The notes: generated by a model not told the origin, from the letters alone. DNA of 64,000 nucleotides from Nocardia cyriacigeorgica (GCF_005863245.1 NZ_VBUT01000005.1:541339-605338); one strand, 5' to 3'. Positions 32,107 to 41,937 are shown, numbered from the stretch's first letter. Numbers and translations: made by a program.

Positions 32107-32341
32107 TGACGTTCTCAGACCGTTGAACCGCGACGAGGTCCTGCGCGTCCTCGTCGACGGCCTCGGCCCCTACCTCGAAGCAGCCCAACCGATTCGCAGC
32201 ATCGCCCGCGCGACCGCCGCCGCGCTCGACAGCGACGAATTCCACCGACTGCTCACCACTTACGACAACCGGCTGCGCGTGCTGCGAGTGTGCCACCGCG
32301 CCCTGACCGCCATCGACCAGCGGAGCAGCGATGCCGGCTGA
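32099..32341 (+). CDS. Small helical hypothetical protein
   Basis: 80 aa from ATG 32099, GGAGAG upstream. Predicted to be all-helical (DDVLRPLNRDEVLRVLVDGL...). It overlaps both neighbours (8 and 11 bp), so it is part of a tight operon of small unknown genes. Confidence 0.5.
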   Translation: MPDDVLRPLNRDEVLRVLVDGLGPYLEAAQPIRSIARATAAALDSDEFHRLLTTYDNRLRVLRVCHRALTAIDQRSSDAG

Positions 32342-32834
32342 ACTCAACCGCTGGGTCGCCAGCCTGCGACCCGACCCGCGCTACCTCACCTACCAGCCGG
32401 ACACCCCGGGCACCCGGGCACAGGTCCTCATCGTCGGCCAGCACGCCGCCTTCGCCACCCCACCCACCGGCGGGACACCCCTGGCCACGTTTCCCGGCGT
32501 CACTCTCGCCGACGTCGGTGCCGGGTGCGCGGTGATGGGGCTGGTGCGCGTGGAGTACGCCACCCGCGTCGACACCACCGACGCCGACGGCATCCTCCAC
32601 AGCCGCTGGGAAGACGGCACCTTCGCCCACCTTCCTCACGGGATCGGCTGGCGGCTCATGCCCGCACAACCCGACCCGACCAGCAACCGCTGGGTCATCG
32701 CTACCGGCCGCTGGGCCGCCGGCACCCGACAAGCCCTGCTCCCCCGCGCGGTTCTCCGCGAAGCCCCCGGCGCCCCCGCCACCGTGGCCGTCCACGACCA
32801 CAATCCCCACACCGGGCGACCTGCGATGGCCTGA
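32331..32834 (+). CDS. Hypothetical protein
   Basis: 167 aa from ATG 32331, overlapping the preceding gene by 11 bp. Rich in beta-type segments (AQVLIVGQHAAF; GVTLADVGAGCAVMGLVRVEY) and Trp (WRLMP, NRWVIATGRW). No recognised family or catalytic motif. Confidence 0.5.
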   Translation: MPAELNRWVASLRPDPRYLTYQPDTPGTRAQVLIVGQHAAFATPPTGGTPLATFPGVTLADVGAGCAVMGLVRVEYATRVDTTDADGILHSRWEDGTFAHLPHGIGWRLMPAQPDPTSNRWVIATGRWAAGTRQALLPRAVLREAPGAPATVAVHDHNPHTGRPAMA

Positions 32835-32918
32835 TCCGCACGCCAACAACACCTCACCCGCCAGCCCCCCCAGGGCACATGCGGGTGGTGTTCCATCGTC
32901 GACGGGAGACCAGCCACC

Positions 32919-33617
32919 ATGAACGACCACTCTCGACCACCGCGACCACCAGTCAGCGGCCGGACCCCAGTGCCGATGCGGCTGGCCGACGCGCCGACCG
33001 CGCAGGGCATGGTCGTTCCGGTCATCACCCTCGCCCACCGCGACCGCACCCGGCCGGTGTGGGGCAAGCTCGACCTCGGCCGCCAGCAACACGCGCTGCG
33101 TCACCGCCTGTGCCAGATCTGCGGCGAGCCGCTCACCGACCCGGTCGTGCTGTACATCCGGCCCGCGGACTACCTGCGCGGGGTTGCCGCCGAACCCGGC
33201 ATGCACCCCGAATGCGCGCAGTACTCGCGACGGGCCTGCCCCATGCTCGCCGGAACCCAACACCGCTACAACCCCAGCAACAACAACACCCGCCGCTGCT
33301 CCGACCCCGAATGCCGCTGCCGCTACTGGGCCCCACACGAATCCGATCCCGCCACGGCCACACGCAATGCCAGTGCGGCCGAGGCCTGGTATGAGGCATG
33401 GATCAGGCCCGGCGACTATCACCTCACGACCGCCCCTGCCGACGCCGACGACCACGGAATCAGTGGAATCACGCTGCACCACAGCATGTTTCGGCGGTTG
33501 CGCAAGATCCGCGACGCCGCACCCGGCACCGCATCTCAACAGCCGGGCGACGTGTTGGCCCTCTTGGCCGCGACTCGCGCACTGTCGGTCTTGCTCGACG
33601 GGCACAGCGAGGACTGA
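32919..33617 (+). CDS. Zinc-binding hypothetical protein
   Basis: 232 aa. Cys/His pairs at LCQICGEPL, MHPECAQY and RRCSDPECRCRYW suggest one or two zinc sites in residues ~65-135. The C-terminal third is helical (LHHSMFRRLRKIRDAAPG). Similar proteins occur in actinobacterial phages and elements without known function. It starts 84 bp after the preceding gene. Confidence 0.55.
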   Translation: MNDHSRPPRPPVSGRTPVPMRLADAPTAQGMVVPVITLAHRDRTRPVWGKLDLGRQQHALRHRLCQICGEPLTDPVVLYIRPADYLRGVAAEPGMHPECAQYSRRACPMLAGTQHRYNPSNNNTRRCSDPECRCRYWAPHESDPATATRNASAAEAWYEAWIRPGDYHLTTAPADADDHGISGITLHHSMFRRLRKIRDAAPGTASQQPGDVLALLAATRALSVLLDGHSED

Positions 33618-33724
33618 CCGGTTGTTCTCCACAGCTGTGGAAGCCCCTGTGGAACAACCAAGGCCGAGGTCGACCTGCGTGGTCGGCGGGCGACCCAACA
33701 CGTTCAACTGAAAGGAGGTGCGTC

Positions 33725-34075
33725 ATGTTTGCTCGCGGGTGGGCGAGGTTGCGGTGGGAGTACCGCTACTACTTCGTGCGGCGCAAGGCGCCGTTGAGTT
33801 CGATTCTGTGGCACCGAGTTCTCGGCCGCCGGTACAGCCACAGCGGTGTGTATCCGATGTCGGTCGCGTGGATCGAGCCGGACGCCGCGCTATCGATTAC
33901 CTGCGGGGCGCCTGGCGACAACCACCTCCACATCCACGTATACGACGCCGACCGGCGACCGGTCGACACCGTGACCGTCGCGTTGAGCTACCGGCACGCG
34001 CACGCCATCGATGAAGCCCTGCTCCGAGCCCGCCGAATCAGCCGCACCACAGACCTCGAGGCGCGCATCCACTAA
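33725..34075 (+). CDS. Small hypothetical protein with strong RBS
   Basis: 116 aa from ATG 33725, preceded by AAAGGAGG (33711-33718). A basic aromatic N-terminus (WARLRWEYRYYFVRRK) and a beta-rich middle with DNHLHIHVYD. No recognised family. The strong ribosome site implies good expression. Confidence 0.5.
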   Translation: MFARGWARLRWEYRYYFVRRKAPLSSILWHRVLGRRYSHSGVYPMSVAWIEPDAALSITCGAPGDNHLHIHVYDADRRPVDTVTVALSYRHAHAIDEALLRARRISRTTDLEARIH

Positions 34076-34285
34076 AGGATGCAGCGGGCGTTCTGCAGCA
34101 CACCAGCCCACCCCGCGAACGGCCCCTTGCTGTCGGCGCGACACCGGCCCGGCGGCGACGTCGACCAACCACCGTCCCCGCCCTACGCCCGTGGCAAGCA
34201 GCCGCCGGCCACCCCCGCGACGACGCTTATTCGTGCTCGGTGCGCAGGCCCTGCCCCTGTTTGTTCACTAATCGGAGTCGATGCC

Positions 34286-34906
34286 ATGACCCCCGACCAT
34301 TCCGCTTCCGCAGACGCTGTCTTCATGGAGTCCGCCCGCGCGATCGCGGCGGCCCTCGGGCCAGGATGGGCGGCCGAGCGCAGCTACACCATCGACCGGC
34401 AGGCGCGGCTGATCGGTCCAGACGAGCAGCGGCTGTTCATCATTCATGGCGATGACAGCCACCGCCTCAGCGACCGCGGACACCTGCGCGTGGTGGCCGG
34501 CTACGGACAATTCGCTCGCTATTTGCACCCGGGCGAAGGCGGGGACTTCATCACCGTCGCCGCCGGCCGCCGCACCGAAGACATCGCTGCCGCTATCACC
34601 AGTCGCCTGCTTCCCCACTACGTGCGCACCCTCGGCCTGTGCCGGAATCGGGCCCGCGCAAGCGACGCCGCGACCGCCCGCCGCCGCGAAACCCTCGACG
34701 CACTGGCAGCCATCCTGCACGCCACCACAGCCGATACCGACCGTGCTGTGTTCGGCCGGCCCGACGATCCCATCCACGGCGAAGTAGCGATATTCGACCC
34801 CACCACCGTCACTTTCAGGATCGAGACCAGCAAGACGGCTGCTGTCCAGGTCGCAGCAAGCATCGCCGCCCTCAACACCCACTCGAATCAGGCCAACGGT
34901 CGATGA
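34286..34906 (+). CDS. Hypothetical protein coupled to primase-polymerase
   Basis: 206 aa from ATG 34286. Alpha/beta composition (AAERSYTIDRQARLIGPDEQ; RLFIIHGDD; HLRVVAGYGQF). Its stop overlaps the primase-polymerase start by 4 bp (ATGA, 34903-34906), so it probably works with it. Not recognised. Confidence 0.5.
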   Translation: MTPDHSASADAVFMESARAIAAALGPGWAAERSYTIDRQARLIGPDEQRLFIIHGDDSHRLSDRGHLRVVAGYGQFARYLHPGEGGDFITVAAGRRTEDIAAAITSRLLPHYVRTLGLCRNRARASDAATARRRETLDALAAILHATTADTDRAVFGRPDDPIHGEVAIFDPTTVTFRIETSKTAAVQVAASIAALNTHSNQANGR

Positions 34907-35802
34907 CAGGAGTCGACACCGGCGAGTTGCTGCCGACCGCTCTCGCCCACGCAGAGCAGGGTTTCTCGGTGTTCCCGCTCCACCCGAACTCCAAGCGCCC
35001 GGTCATCGCACGGTGGGAACAGCACGCAACCCGGGACCCGGCGCGCATCCACGCCTGGTGGCGGCGCCGTCCCGACGACAACATCGCCATCGCCTGCGGG
35101 CCGTCGCGCCTGCATGTCCTCGACCTCGACACCAGTCACCACACACCCGAACCCGACACCACACCCACCGCCGTGGAGGGACAGCAGATGCTGACACGCC
35201 TGGCCGCGGACCACCACCGGCCGCTGCCCGTGCCGACCTACACCGTGACCACCCCCTCCGGCGGGATGCACCTCTACTACGCGGTCCCGCCGGCACCGCG
35301 GCTGCGTAACAGCTGCGGACGCCTGGCCCCGCGCATCGATTCCCGCGGGCACGGTGGATATGTTGTGGCCGCCGGATCCGCCCTGCCCCACGGCCGATAC
35401 CAGCTCCGCGACGAACGACCCCCGATCCCGTTGCCCGACTGGCTCGCTCAGTTGCTCAGTGCCCGACCGACTCCCGCAGCCCTGAGCGCGTCGCAGCCGA
35501 TCGCGCATCCGGATGCCTACGTGCGGGCCGCGCTGATCAACCAGGCCGCCCGCATCCGCACCGCCCGCACCGGCACCCGCCACCGCACAATCCTGCTCGC
35601 CGCCAACAGTCTCGGTCGCCTCATCGGTGCCGGACTGCTCGACCACGACCACGCCTACACCATCCTGGCCGACGCCGCCCGCATCCATGTCGGGGTAGAC
35701 GCATTCACCGAGGCCGAAGCCCACCGCACCATCACCGACGGGCTCACCTGGGCCGCTTCCCGCACCACCGGCACCAACCACAGCCGACCCCGACGCCCGT
35801 AA
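34903..35802 (+). CDS. Bifunctional DNA primase/polymerase (AEP superfamily)
   Basis: 299 aa. The prim-pol N-terminal domain shows GFSVFPLHPNSKRPV, DNIAIACGPSRLHVLDLD (catalytic acidic pair), then TVTTPSGGMHLYYAVP (motif with His) and a late GGYVVAAGSALPHG. The C-terminal ~100 residues are helical, as in PriCT-like tails. It may prime or copy element DNA during replication or transfer. It is shorter than fused primase-helicases and has no helicase domain. Confidence 0.85.
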   Translation: MTGVDTGELLPTALAHAEQGFSVFPLHPNSKRPVIARWEQHATRDPARIHAWWRRRPDDNIAIACGPSRLHVLDLDTSHHTPEPDTTPTAVEGQQMLTRLAADHHRPLPVPTYTVTTPSGGMHLYYAVPPAPRLRNSCGRLAPRIDSRGHGGYVVAAGSALPHGRYQLRDERPPIPLPDWLAQLLSARPTPAALSASQPIAHPDAYVRAALINQAARIRTARTGTRHRTILLAANSLGRLIGAGLLDHDHAYTILADAARIHVGVDAFTEAEAHRTITDGLTWAASRTTGTNHSRPRRP

Positions 35803-35954
35803 CCCACCGGCTGACCACCGCCGCCGCCAAGCATCCAGGTGCCCGCCTCGACGGCCGCCGCCTGCCCAAATGCGAACCGCGTCCCATCCACGGGTAGACG
35901 CCCGCGGTGAAGCCGCGCCCTTTAGTCCGAATCAATGGACAGACAGGAGGTTTC

Positions 35955-36866
35955 ATGAATCAACCCGCGCACCGATCTACCGGACGTCACCATCCATCGG
36001 GACCTCATGTCTGGGCCATGCTGGCCCGCGCCGCGGTCACCACCGACCATCCGATCGCGGCGATGGTCTCCGACCTGGGCGCCGACGATGCCGCAGCTCA
36101 ACTCACCGATGATCCGTCCCGATATGGCCTACCGGCCGAGCTCGCGGCGTTGGCGGCCGAGGACCTCGAGCAGGCCGCGACCGTGGGTGCGCGGCTGGTG
36201 ACCCCCGCCGATGAGGAGTGGCCCGGCCGGCAGCTCGACGCACTCGATGCACCACACGCGGGTATGCGGGCGCCGCTGGCGTTGTGGGTTCGCGGACCGC
36301 GCCGTATGAACGCGTTCGCCGATCGCACGGTCGCGGTCACCGGGTCCCGCGCTTGCAGCGAATACGGGCGCCACATTGCCCAAGACTTTGCCGGGTATTT
36401 CGCCGACTGTGGGTGGACGGTGATCAGCGGCGGTTCCTTCGGCATCGACACTGACGGCCACCGCAGCGTCCTCAACCGCGGTGGCGCCACGATCACGGTG
36501 CTGCCGACCGGTATCGACCGCCTTTACCCGACCGGCAACCAGCACCTGTTGAGCCGCATCGCCGAGCACGGGCTGCTCATCTCCGAGTATCCGCCGTGTA
36601 CACCGCCGCTCAAATCCCGCTTCTACGAACGCAACCGGCTCGTCACTGCACTCGCGCGGGGCGTGGTCCTCGCAGAAGCAGCTGTCCGCAGTGCCAGCAC
36701 CGACACCGTCGAGTGGGCGCACCGGCTTGCACGACCGGTGTTCGCGGTACCCGGATCGATCTTCTCGGCCACCTCGGTCGGCTGCCACACCCTCATCCGC
36801 GACGGCCGTGCCCGCCTAGTCACCGAACCCGCCCAGGTCATCGACCACCTCACCGGCCACGACTAG
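35955..36866 (+). CDS. dprA: DprA-like DNA-processing protein
   Basis: 303 aa, CAGGAGG before ATG 35955. Rossmann-like DprA core: VAVTGSRACSEYGRHIA, VISGGSFGIDTDGHR, ITVLPTGIDRLYPTGN, LLISEYPPCTPPLKSRFYERN and VVLAEAAVRSAS. DprA binds ssDNA and loads RecA during uptake of DNA. Element-borne copies occur on actinobacterial ICEs and plasmids and probably act on incoming ssDNA. No C-terminal winged helix is visible. Confidence 0.88.
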   Translation: MNQPAHRSTGRHHPSGPHVWAMLARAAVTTDHPIAAMVSDLGADDAAAQLTDDPSRYGLPAELAALAAEDLEQAATVGARLVTPADEEWPGRQLDALDAPHAGMRAPLALWVRGPRRMNAFADRTVAVTGSRACSEYGRHIAQDFAGYFADCGWTVISGGSFGIDTDGHRSVLNRGGATITVLPTGIDRLYPTGNQHLLSRIAEHGLLISEYPPCTPPLKSRFYERNRLVTALARGVVLAEAAVRSASTDTVEWAHRLARPVFAVPGSIFSATSVGCHTLIRDGRARLVTEPAQVIDHLTGHD

Positions 36867-36918
36867 CACGCCCGCGGCACCCCTAGCCCTCACCCGCCTA
36901 GCGACCAGGAGGTACACC

Positions 36919-37155
36919 ATGCCCACCGCCGCACCGACCGTGCCGACCATCGACCGGTCCGAGTTCGACCAGCTCTCCCACCGCGGAGCCGCTGGCGGCG
37001 TGGCGGCGCTCGCCGACGATGACGCCGTCGCGCGCTGGCGCAGCGAGTACCCCGAGTGGCGCGGTCGGTATTGGGCCTTCCTCGACGACGGATACGACGT
37101 GCTGCGCCTGCACCCGATCAACGTCGCCCGCGCCCGCACCACCGACCGCGCCTGA
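36919..37155 (+). CDS. Small hypothetical protein
   Basis: 78 aa, AGGAGGT 6 bases before ATG 36919. The C-terminal half is rich in aromatic residues (YPEWRGRYWAFLDDGYDVLR). Not recognised. It lies between dprA and the ParB-like gene in the same direction. Confidence 0.5.
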   Translation: MPTAAPTVPTIDRSEFDQLSHRGAAGGVAALADDDAVARWRSEYPEWRGRYWAFLDDGYDVLRLHPINVARARTTDRA

Positions 37156-37205
37156 TCGGTGCCCGTCTCTGCCCGCTCCCATCGACGACAGCTCGGAGGA
37201 ACCCC

Positions 37206-38906
37206 ATGACCGCTACCCTCGCCGAACCGGCCCCCGACACCGCCCGGCTCCCGACACCGACACCGACACCCAGCGATGCCAGCGGTGCCACCGACGCGAC
37301 CGTAATCGTCGCGGTCGACGCCGACAACGCATCCACCGACACCGGAGCAGAAGCAGTCGTTCCCCCCGTCGGGGCAGTCGCGGATTTCCGGGACCCGCGG
37401 GAGTTGGTGATCGGTGAGAACGTGCGCCGCAGCATCGATCTCACCGACCACCCTGATCAGGTGGCCTCGGTCCGCCAGTTCGGTGTCCAAGCCCCGGTGC
37501 TGGTGGAACGCGAAACCGACGGCACCCTGCACGTCCTCGACGGTCAAGTGCGTGTCCTGGCGGCGATCGAGGCCGGCTGCGCATCCATTCCGGTGTGGGT
37601 CACCGAGGCACGCACCGACCTCACCAGCGAGCAGAGGCGCATCGACCGAGCCATGCGGCAGATGAACCTCAACGTCCGCCGCATCAACCTGACCGACAGC
37701 GACTACGCCGCCGGTGTCGCGTTCATGCTCGACCTCGGCGCGTCGGCCACGTACGTCGCCGACGGGCTGCAACGCGCGCGCTCGGAAGTCCGCAAACTCG
37801 GTGCCGTCGGCCGGTCCGCCACCGCAGCCCAGCTCGCCGATGACAACCAGCTCGGCCTCGATCAACTCGCCGTCCTCGCCGAGTATGACAACCTCGGCGA
37901 CACCGACGCCGTGCAACGGCTGCGATCGGTCTCCCGTTACCAGTTCGCGCTCGTGGCCAAACGCATCGCCGCCGAACGCGACTACACCCGCCGCCAACTC
38001 ACCGCCGCCCTCCCCTACGGCCTCTGCGGGTTCGGTGTCCTCACCGACGAGCCCGACACCACCTCAGACCAGGCCCGCTACCTGCCCGCCCTCGCCCTCG
38101 AAGCCACCGACGGCACACCGGTGGATCCCGACCTCATCTACACCGACCCCGCTCGCTGGGCCGTCCATTTGAGCGTCGAGGACGACGCCGACCTCGTCGA
38201 CGTCGCCACCGGCGAGCTCGTCGATCCCGACAGCGTCGACTGGAACCTCACCCGCGGCGAACCCGACGCCGAACCGGCAGCAGGGTTGCGGCACCCCGAC
38301 ACGGTTACCCGCCGCGACCGCTGGTCACCGACGTTCTACTTGCCCGTCGATCAGCTCGATGCGAGCGGGTTGCGCCCGATCACGGTGCGCGGCGATGACC
38401 CCGAATCGGTGCACGCGGCCGAAGCCGAGGCTGCCGCTCGGGAAGCCGCGCGGCAGGCCCGGCGGCGGGTCATCGCTCTCAACATTCGGGGCGAAGCAGC
38501 CAACAAGCGGCGGCTGGAGTTCTTGTCGAGCTACCTGCAACGGCGGACACCGCCGAAGCAGGCGGCGCGGTTCGTGGCTGAGCACTTGGCTCGCGAACTC
38601 GACACCTCCGAGCTTCAGCTGGTGACCAAGCTCCTCGGTGTCGGTGGCTCCCGCGAGCAGTTGCTCAAAGCCATCGCCGACGCACCGGTCAACCGGGCCT
38701 GGGTGATCGCGTTCACGATGGTCATCGCCGCGCACGAGACCCTGCTCGGCAAGAGCTTCTGGCGCGACCACCCCGCTACGACACCGGCCTACCTGCATCT
38801 GCTCGCCGAGGTCGGTGCCGGCGGGGACTACACCCTCGACGAGGTCGAACAAGCCGCGGCCGGCGACATCGACTACCACGACATCGATATCGACACCGCA
38901 GCCTGA
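37206..38906 (+). CDS. ParB/Spo0J-family protein
   Basis: 566 aa, GGAGGA before ATG 37206. The ParB N-domain is at about residues 65-130 (GENVRRSIDL; GVQAPVLVERE; LDGQVRVLAAIEAG), followed by an HTH-like KorB region (LDLGASATYVADGLQRARSEVRKLG). The C-terminal ~300 residues (Arg/Ala-rich helix, then a helical domain) are longer than in chromosomal ParB. No parA is near, so it may act as a transcriptional or transfer regulator, or as a nuclease-type ParB, rather than in a standard partition pair. Confidence 0.8.
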   Translation: MTATLAEPAPDTARLPTPTPTPSDASGATDATVIVAVDADNASTDTGAEAVVPPVGAVADFRDPRELVIGENVRRSIDLTDHPDQVASVRQFGVQAPVLVERETDGTLHVLDGQVRVLAAIEAGCASIPVWVTEARTDLTSEQRRIDRAMRQMNLNVRRINLTDSDYAAGVAFMLDLGASATYVADGLQRARSEVRKLGAVGRSATAAQLADDNQLGLDQLAVLAEYDNLGDTDAVQRLRSVSRYQFALVAKRIAAERDYTRRQLTAALPYGLCGFGVLTDEPDTTSDQARYLPALALEATDGTPVDPDLIYTDPARWAVHLSVEDDADLVDVATGELVDPDSVDWNLTRGEPDAEPAAGLRHPDTVTRRDRWSPTFYLPVDQLDASGLRPITVRGDDPESVHAAEAEAAAREAARQARRRVIALNIRGEAANKRRLEFLSSYLQRRTPPKQAARFVAEHLARELDTSELQLVTKLLGVGGSREQLLKAIADAPVNRAWVIAFTMVIAAHETLLGKSFWRDHPATTPAYLHLLAEVGAGGDYTLDEVEQAAAGDIDYHDIDIDTAA

Positions 38907-38920
38907 CACGCCTCGCGCGT

Positions 38921-38953
38921 GAGCTGCCCGGCTCCCCGCGAGTCGGGCAGCTC
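38921..38953 (+). terminator. Hairpin after ParB-like gene
   Basis: GAGCTGCCCG (38921-38930) and CGGGCAGCTC (38944-38953) are perfect 10-bp arms with a 13-nt loop. It lies 15 bp after the stop and has no T-tract, as is common for actinobacterial terminators. Confidence 0.65.
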
Positions 38954-39403
38954 GACGCTGTCGGCTCCGTCGGGGCGCCAGTGGCGATCGGGCCGTGAGC
39001 TCAACACAGCCGACGCGGTCGGCGCTACCAGCGGCCGCGTCGGCCGCCGAGTAGCACCATGAACAGTGGGGTCGTCAGATCGCGGGGCCATCTCGGGAAC
39101 GCCAGGATCGCATGGGGCACCGACACATTCGGCTGACACAACTCCACGCCTCGCTGACGATCGGTACCGCTTCACCGCCGAGGAGCAGAGGGGCAACGCG
39201 ATGCCTCAGCCTGCCAAGCCGCTCGATCGGCAATCACCTGCCCCCTTGGCGCAGCCACGCCGGCGGTTGACGCACCGCGCAAGCCGACCGTATCCGTCCT
39301 GTCCGACGCCGCATCCGGCACTCGGTGTCGCCGACGTAGATCTCCTGATCCCAGCTGTTTCCGATTTCTGCGCGGACCGCGCGCGTTCTACGGCCATCAC
39401 TGA
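38954..39403. other. Gap without a supported gene
   Basis: 450 bp. One rightward frame begins at ATG 39201 with a weak ribosome site, but its sequence is low-complexity and it runs out of frame through the next gene, so I do not call it. No repeats of note. Confidence 0.4.
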
Positions 39404-39706
39404 TTGCTCACTCACCTGTGGAGGTGGACGCTGTTCTCCTACCGTGCGATCTGGCAGATCGACATCCGTGCTCGAGATCCCCTGCATGCCGCCCGCCGCG
39501 CATGGGACATCCAGCGTGACCCGGATTCACCGGCCACTGTCTTCGACATCATCGATGAGTTCGGCACCACCTTCCGCGTGGACCTGGCCGAGGACAACCC
39601 GCACCTCGACGCCCAACCGATCCTCGCCACACCACCCATGCCCGCATGGATGGCACGGCTGCTCCCCCGACGTTTCCGGCGCCACCGAATCCGCTCCCGC
39701 CCATAG
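39404..39706 (+). CDS. Small hypothetical protein
   Basis: Up to 100 aa. The body FSYRAIWQIDIRARDPLHAA...PATVFDIIDEFGTTFRVDLAED is protein-like. The start is unclear: TTG 39404 has no ribosome site, whereas GGAGG ends 7-8 bases before an in-frame CTG at 39431. It may bind a partner; no family is recognised. Confidence 0.5.
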   Translation: MLTHLWRWTLFSYRAIWQIDIRARDPLHAARRAWDIQRDPDSPATVFDIIDEFGTTFRVDLAEDNPHLDAQPILATPPMPAWMARLLPRRFRRHRIRSRP

Positions 39707-39741
39707 CCGAGTTACCGCAAGGGAAGAGAAAGGAGCCCTGA

Positions 39742-40347
39742 GTGGAATTCGACGACCCTGGTCAACTGATCGCCTCACTGCGCTTACGGGCCGAGGAAGG
39801 CTGGAACGTCCTCGCTCACCGTGACCAGCCGGCGATCGTGCTTGCCGGCGTGGTCCTGACCGAGAATTCGGTGGCGCATCTGCACGGCTACGCCCGCCTC
39901 GGGCTCTACGACGACGATGGCCGGTTCGATCTCGACCAGATTCGCGCGCACCTACGATGGCTCGGCCGCAACGTACAGTCGGATGCGATGTTCGCTCTGA
40001 TCGTCGACGGCCATGGACCATGCCGGCGGCACCCATGCCGGGACTACAGTCCTGTGCTCGCCGAGATCAGCGCCCTCGCACACTATTGCGGCTGCGAACT
40101 GGCCCACGCCTGGCACCTGCACTCGCTCGATCCGGGCAGCGGCTGGACCAGTCTCACCACACCGAACCGCAGCGGCATCATCACCGTCCCCCCGACACCA
40201 CAAGCGGACAGCCAGGCGGTGTTCACCGACAGGTCGCCCAGACACGGCTCTCACATCGTCAGTGAGCAAATGCTGCTGGAGGCGCTGGAATTTCTTGTCG
40301 AGCGAGTCCGCGGTCTGGACACTGAGGCACTGCCTCGCCGGGTGTAG
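39742..40347 (+). CDS. Short DUF4192-like protein
   Basis: 201 aa from GTG 39742, AAAGGAG upstream. The start DDPGQLIASLRL and the later segment HAWHLHSLDPGSGWTSLTTP resemble the beginning and middle of DUF4192 proteins, such as the 355-aa one encoded 350 bp downstream, but it is shorter and carries extra Cys (GPCRRHPCRDY, HYCGCEL). Function unknown. Confidence 0.55.
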   Translation: MEFDDPGQLIASLRLRAEEGWNVLAHRDQPAIVLAGVVLTENSVAHLHGYARLGLYDDDGRFDLDQIRAHLRWLGRNVQSDAMFALIVDGHGPCRRHPCRDYSPVLAEISALAHYCGCELAHAWHLHSLDPGSGWTSLTTPNRSGIITVPPTPQADSQAVFTDRSPRHGSHIVSEQMLLEALEFLVERVRGLDTEALPRRV

Positions 40348-40695
40348 CCGTCGCCTTGCCGCCGGGCGAGGGCACAACCCGGTCGCCGATGCGCGCGCAG
40401 CACGACCGATAGCAGCGGCACCGCGGCGATCGACCATGTTTCAGGCCATGCGTCCGGCGGGCCAATCGACGTCAGCACCGATCCCGCCACCCTGCCGGGA
40501 CGGTGCCCCGTCGCACAACAGGGCGGACATCCGATAGCTCGACCGCCCGCACACCTACGCGCGGCCTACGGGCTCGGTCCCGCCCGTTCGGTTTCCCGCT
40601 GTCGTGCACCCGTCGCCGCGACTGCGACAGTCCGCCAGGCGGTTGTGCCCGTTGCCGCACTGCCTTGGCCGCTTCATCGACTCTTGAGGAGTGTC
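40348..40695. other. Gap without a supported gene
   Basis: 348 bp between the two DUF4192-type genes. Short frames exist on both strands, but none has a ribosome site or recognisable sequence. Probably holds the promoter of the next gene. Confidence 0.4.
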
Positions 40696-41763
40696 ATGTC
40701 CGAGTCCACGGTTCGCGTCGACGATCCTGGCGATTTGATCGCGGCGATCCCCTCGATGCTGTCGTTCCCACCGACGCGCTCGCTGGTGGTGATCACACTG
40801 CGCCACCGCGACGTGGCCGGCCGCGACCGCGAAACGCTGATCGAAACGGTCGCTCGTTTCGACCTCGGCCCCGACCCCGAGGGCCTCGCCCGTACAGCGG
40901 TGCGAGCATGCATTCGCGGCACCGACGCGGTCATGGTCGTCTTCGTCGACGACCGCGCAACACCAAAGGATGCGCAGACCCAGCGTCGGCTCTTGCGCAT
41001 GTTGACTGACGGGTTCACCGACGCCGGGGTGCGGGTAGCCGGGGCCTGGGCCACGTCCCGGATCGAGGCGGGCGAGCCGTGGCAAGCGGTCACGAACCCG
41101 GCTATCGCTGGGACGCTGCCAGATCCGATGTCGGGCGCCGTCGCCGCAGCCACCGCCGCCAGTGGCGGGCCGATACGCCGCTCGCGGGAGGAAATCACTG
41201 CCCTCGTTGCTCTCGATTCGTCCGCCGCCGCACAGCTCGACATCGTTTTGCCGGTCGCGCTCGATGAGATCCATCAACGGTGGCGCCTCGCCAGCGACCG
41301 AGGCGAGCTCGACGCTATTCGACGCGAGGCGATCGAGTTCATCCTCGACCGCGTCCGCGACATCAGTCGCGGTGAGCAGCCCAGCTCCGACGATCTGGCT
41401 CGGATCGCACTCACCGTCGGCGATGGTTTCGTCAGTCTGGTCATGCTGGCGGTGTCGGCGGGCGAGCATGCCCACGCTGCCGAAGCATTGTGGCTGCGGC
41501 TGACTCGCTGTCTGCGCGGAGCTGTGCGCGCCGAACCTGCGGCCCTGCTCGCATACAGCGCCTACCTACGTGGCGACGGATCACTGGCCACCAGCGCAAT
41601 CAAGGCAGCATTCGCCGCCGACCCCGATCACCCGCTCGCAGACCTGCTCGCCGACGCGCTGCGCGACGGTTACCCGCATTCAACGCTCCGCGCACTTGCC
41701 GACCACGGAATCGACACCGCCACACAGCTCGGTATCGACCTCCCCCGTCACGCGTCCACCTGA
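40696..41763 (+). CDS. DUF4192 domain protein
   Basis: 355 aa from ATG 40696, GAGGAG upstream. DUF4192 pattern: DDPGDLIAAIPSMLSFPPTRSLVVITLR, then AVMVVFVDDR, then GAWATSRIEAGEPWQ, followed by a helical repeat C-terminus (AHAAEALWLRLTRCLRG; LLAYSAYLRGDG). DUF4192 is widespread in actinobacteria and on their mobile elements; no biochemical role is known. Confidence 0.8.
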   Translation: MSESTVRVDDPGDLIAAIPSMLSFPPTRSLVVITLRHRDVAGRDRETLIETVARFDLGPDPEGLARTAVRACIRGTDAVMVVFVDDRATPKDAQTQRRLLRMLTDGFTDAGVRVAGAWATSRIEAGEPWQAVTNPAIAGTLPDPMSGAVAAATAASGGPIRRSREEITALVALDSSAAAQLDIVLPVALDEIHQRWRLASDRGELDAIRREAIEFILDRVRDISRGEQPSSDDLARIALTVGDGFVSLVMLAVSAGEHAHAAEALWLRLTRCLRGAVRAEPAALLAYSAYLRGDGSLATSAIKAAFAADPDHPLADLLADALRDGYPHSTLRALADHGIDTATQLGIDLPRHAST

Positions 41764-41937
41764 CTACCGATCACGCCCAGCCCGGCAAACACGCCGTGCC
41801 CACCCAGATCGCCCGATCTCGATCCCGATCCACCTGATCTGACCGCCGGGCGGCAGTTCCGAGGATCCCCCGTATTCCATGCCCGCCTATGCCGAGGGCA
41901 ATGCCTGTTGTTTTGTCACCGAAGGAGATACCTGATC

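Noticed and set aside
39066..39824. 252-aa rightward frame
   Set aside because: Low-complexity composition, and it overlaps two better-supported genes in another frame.
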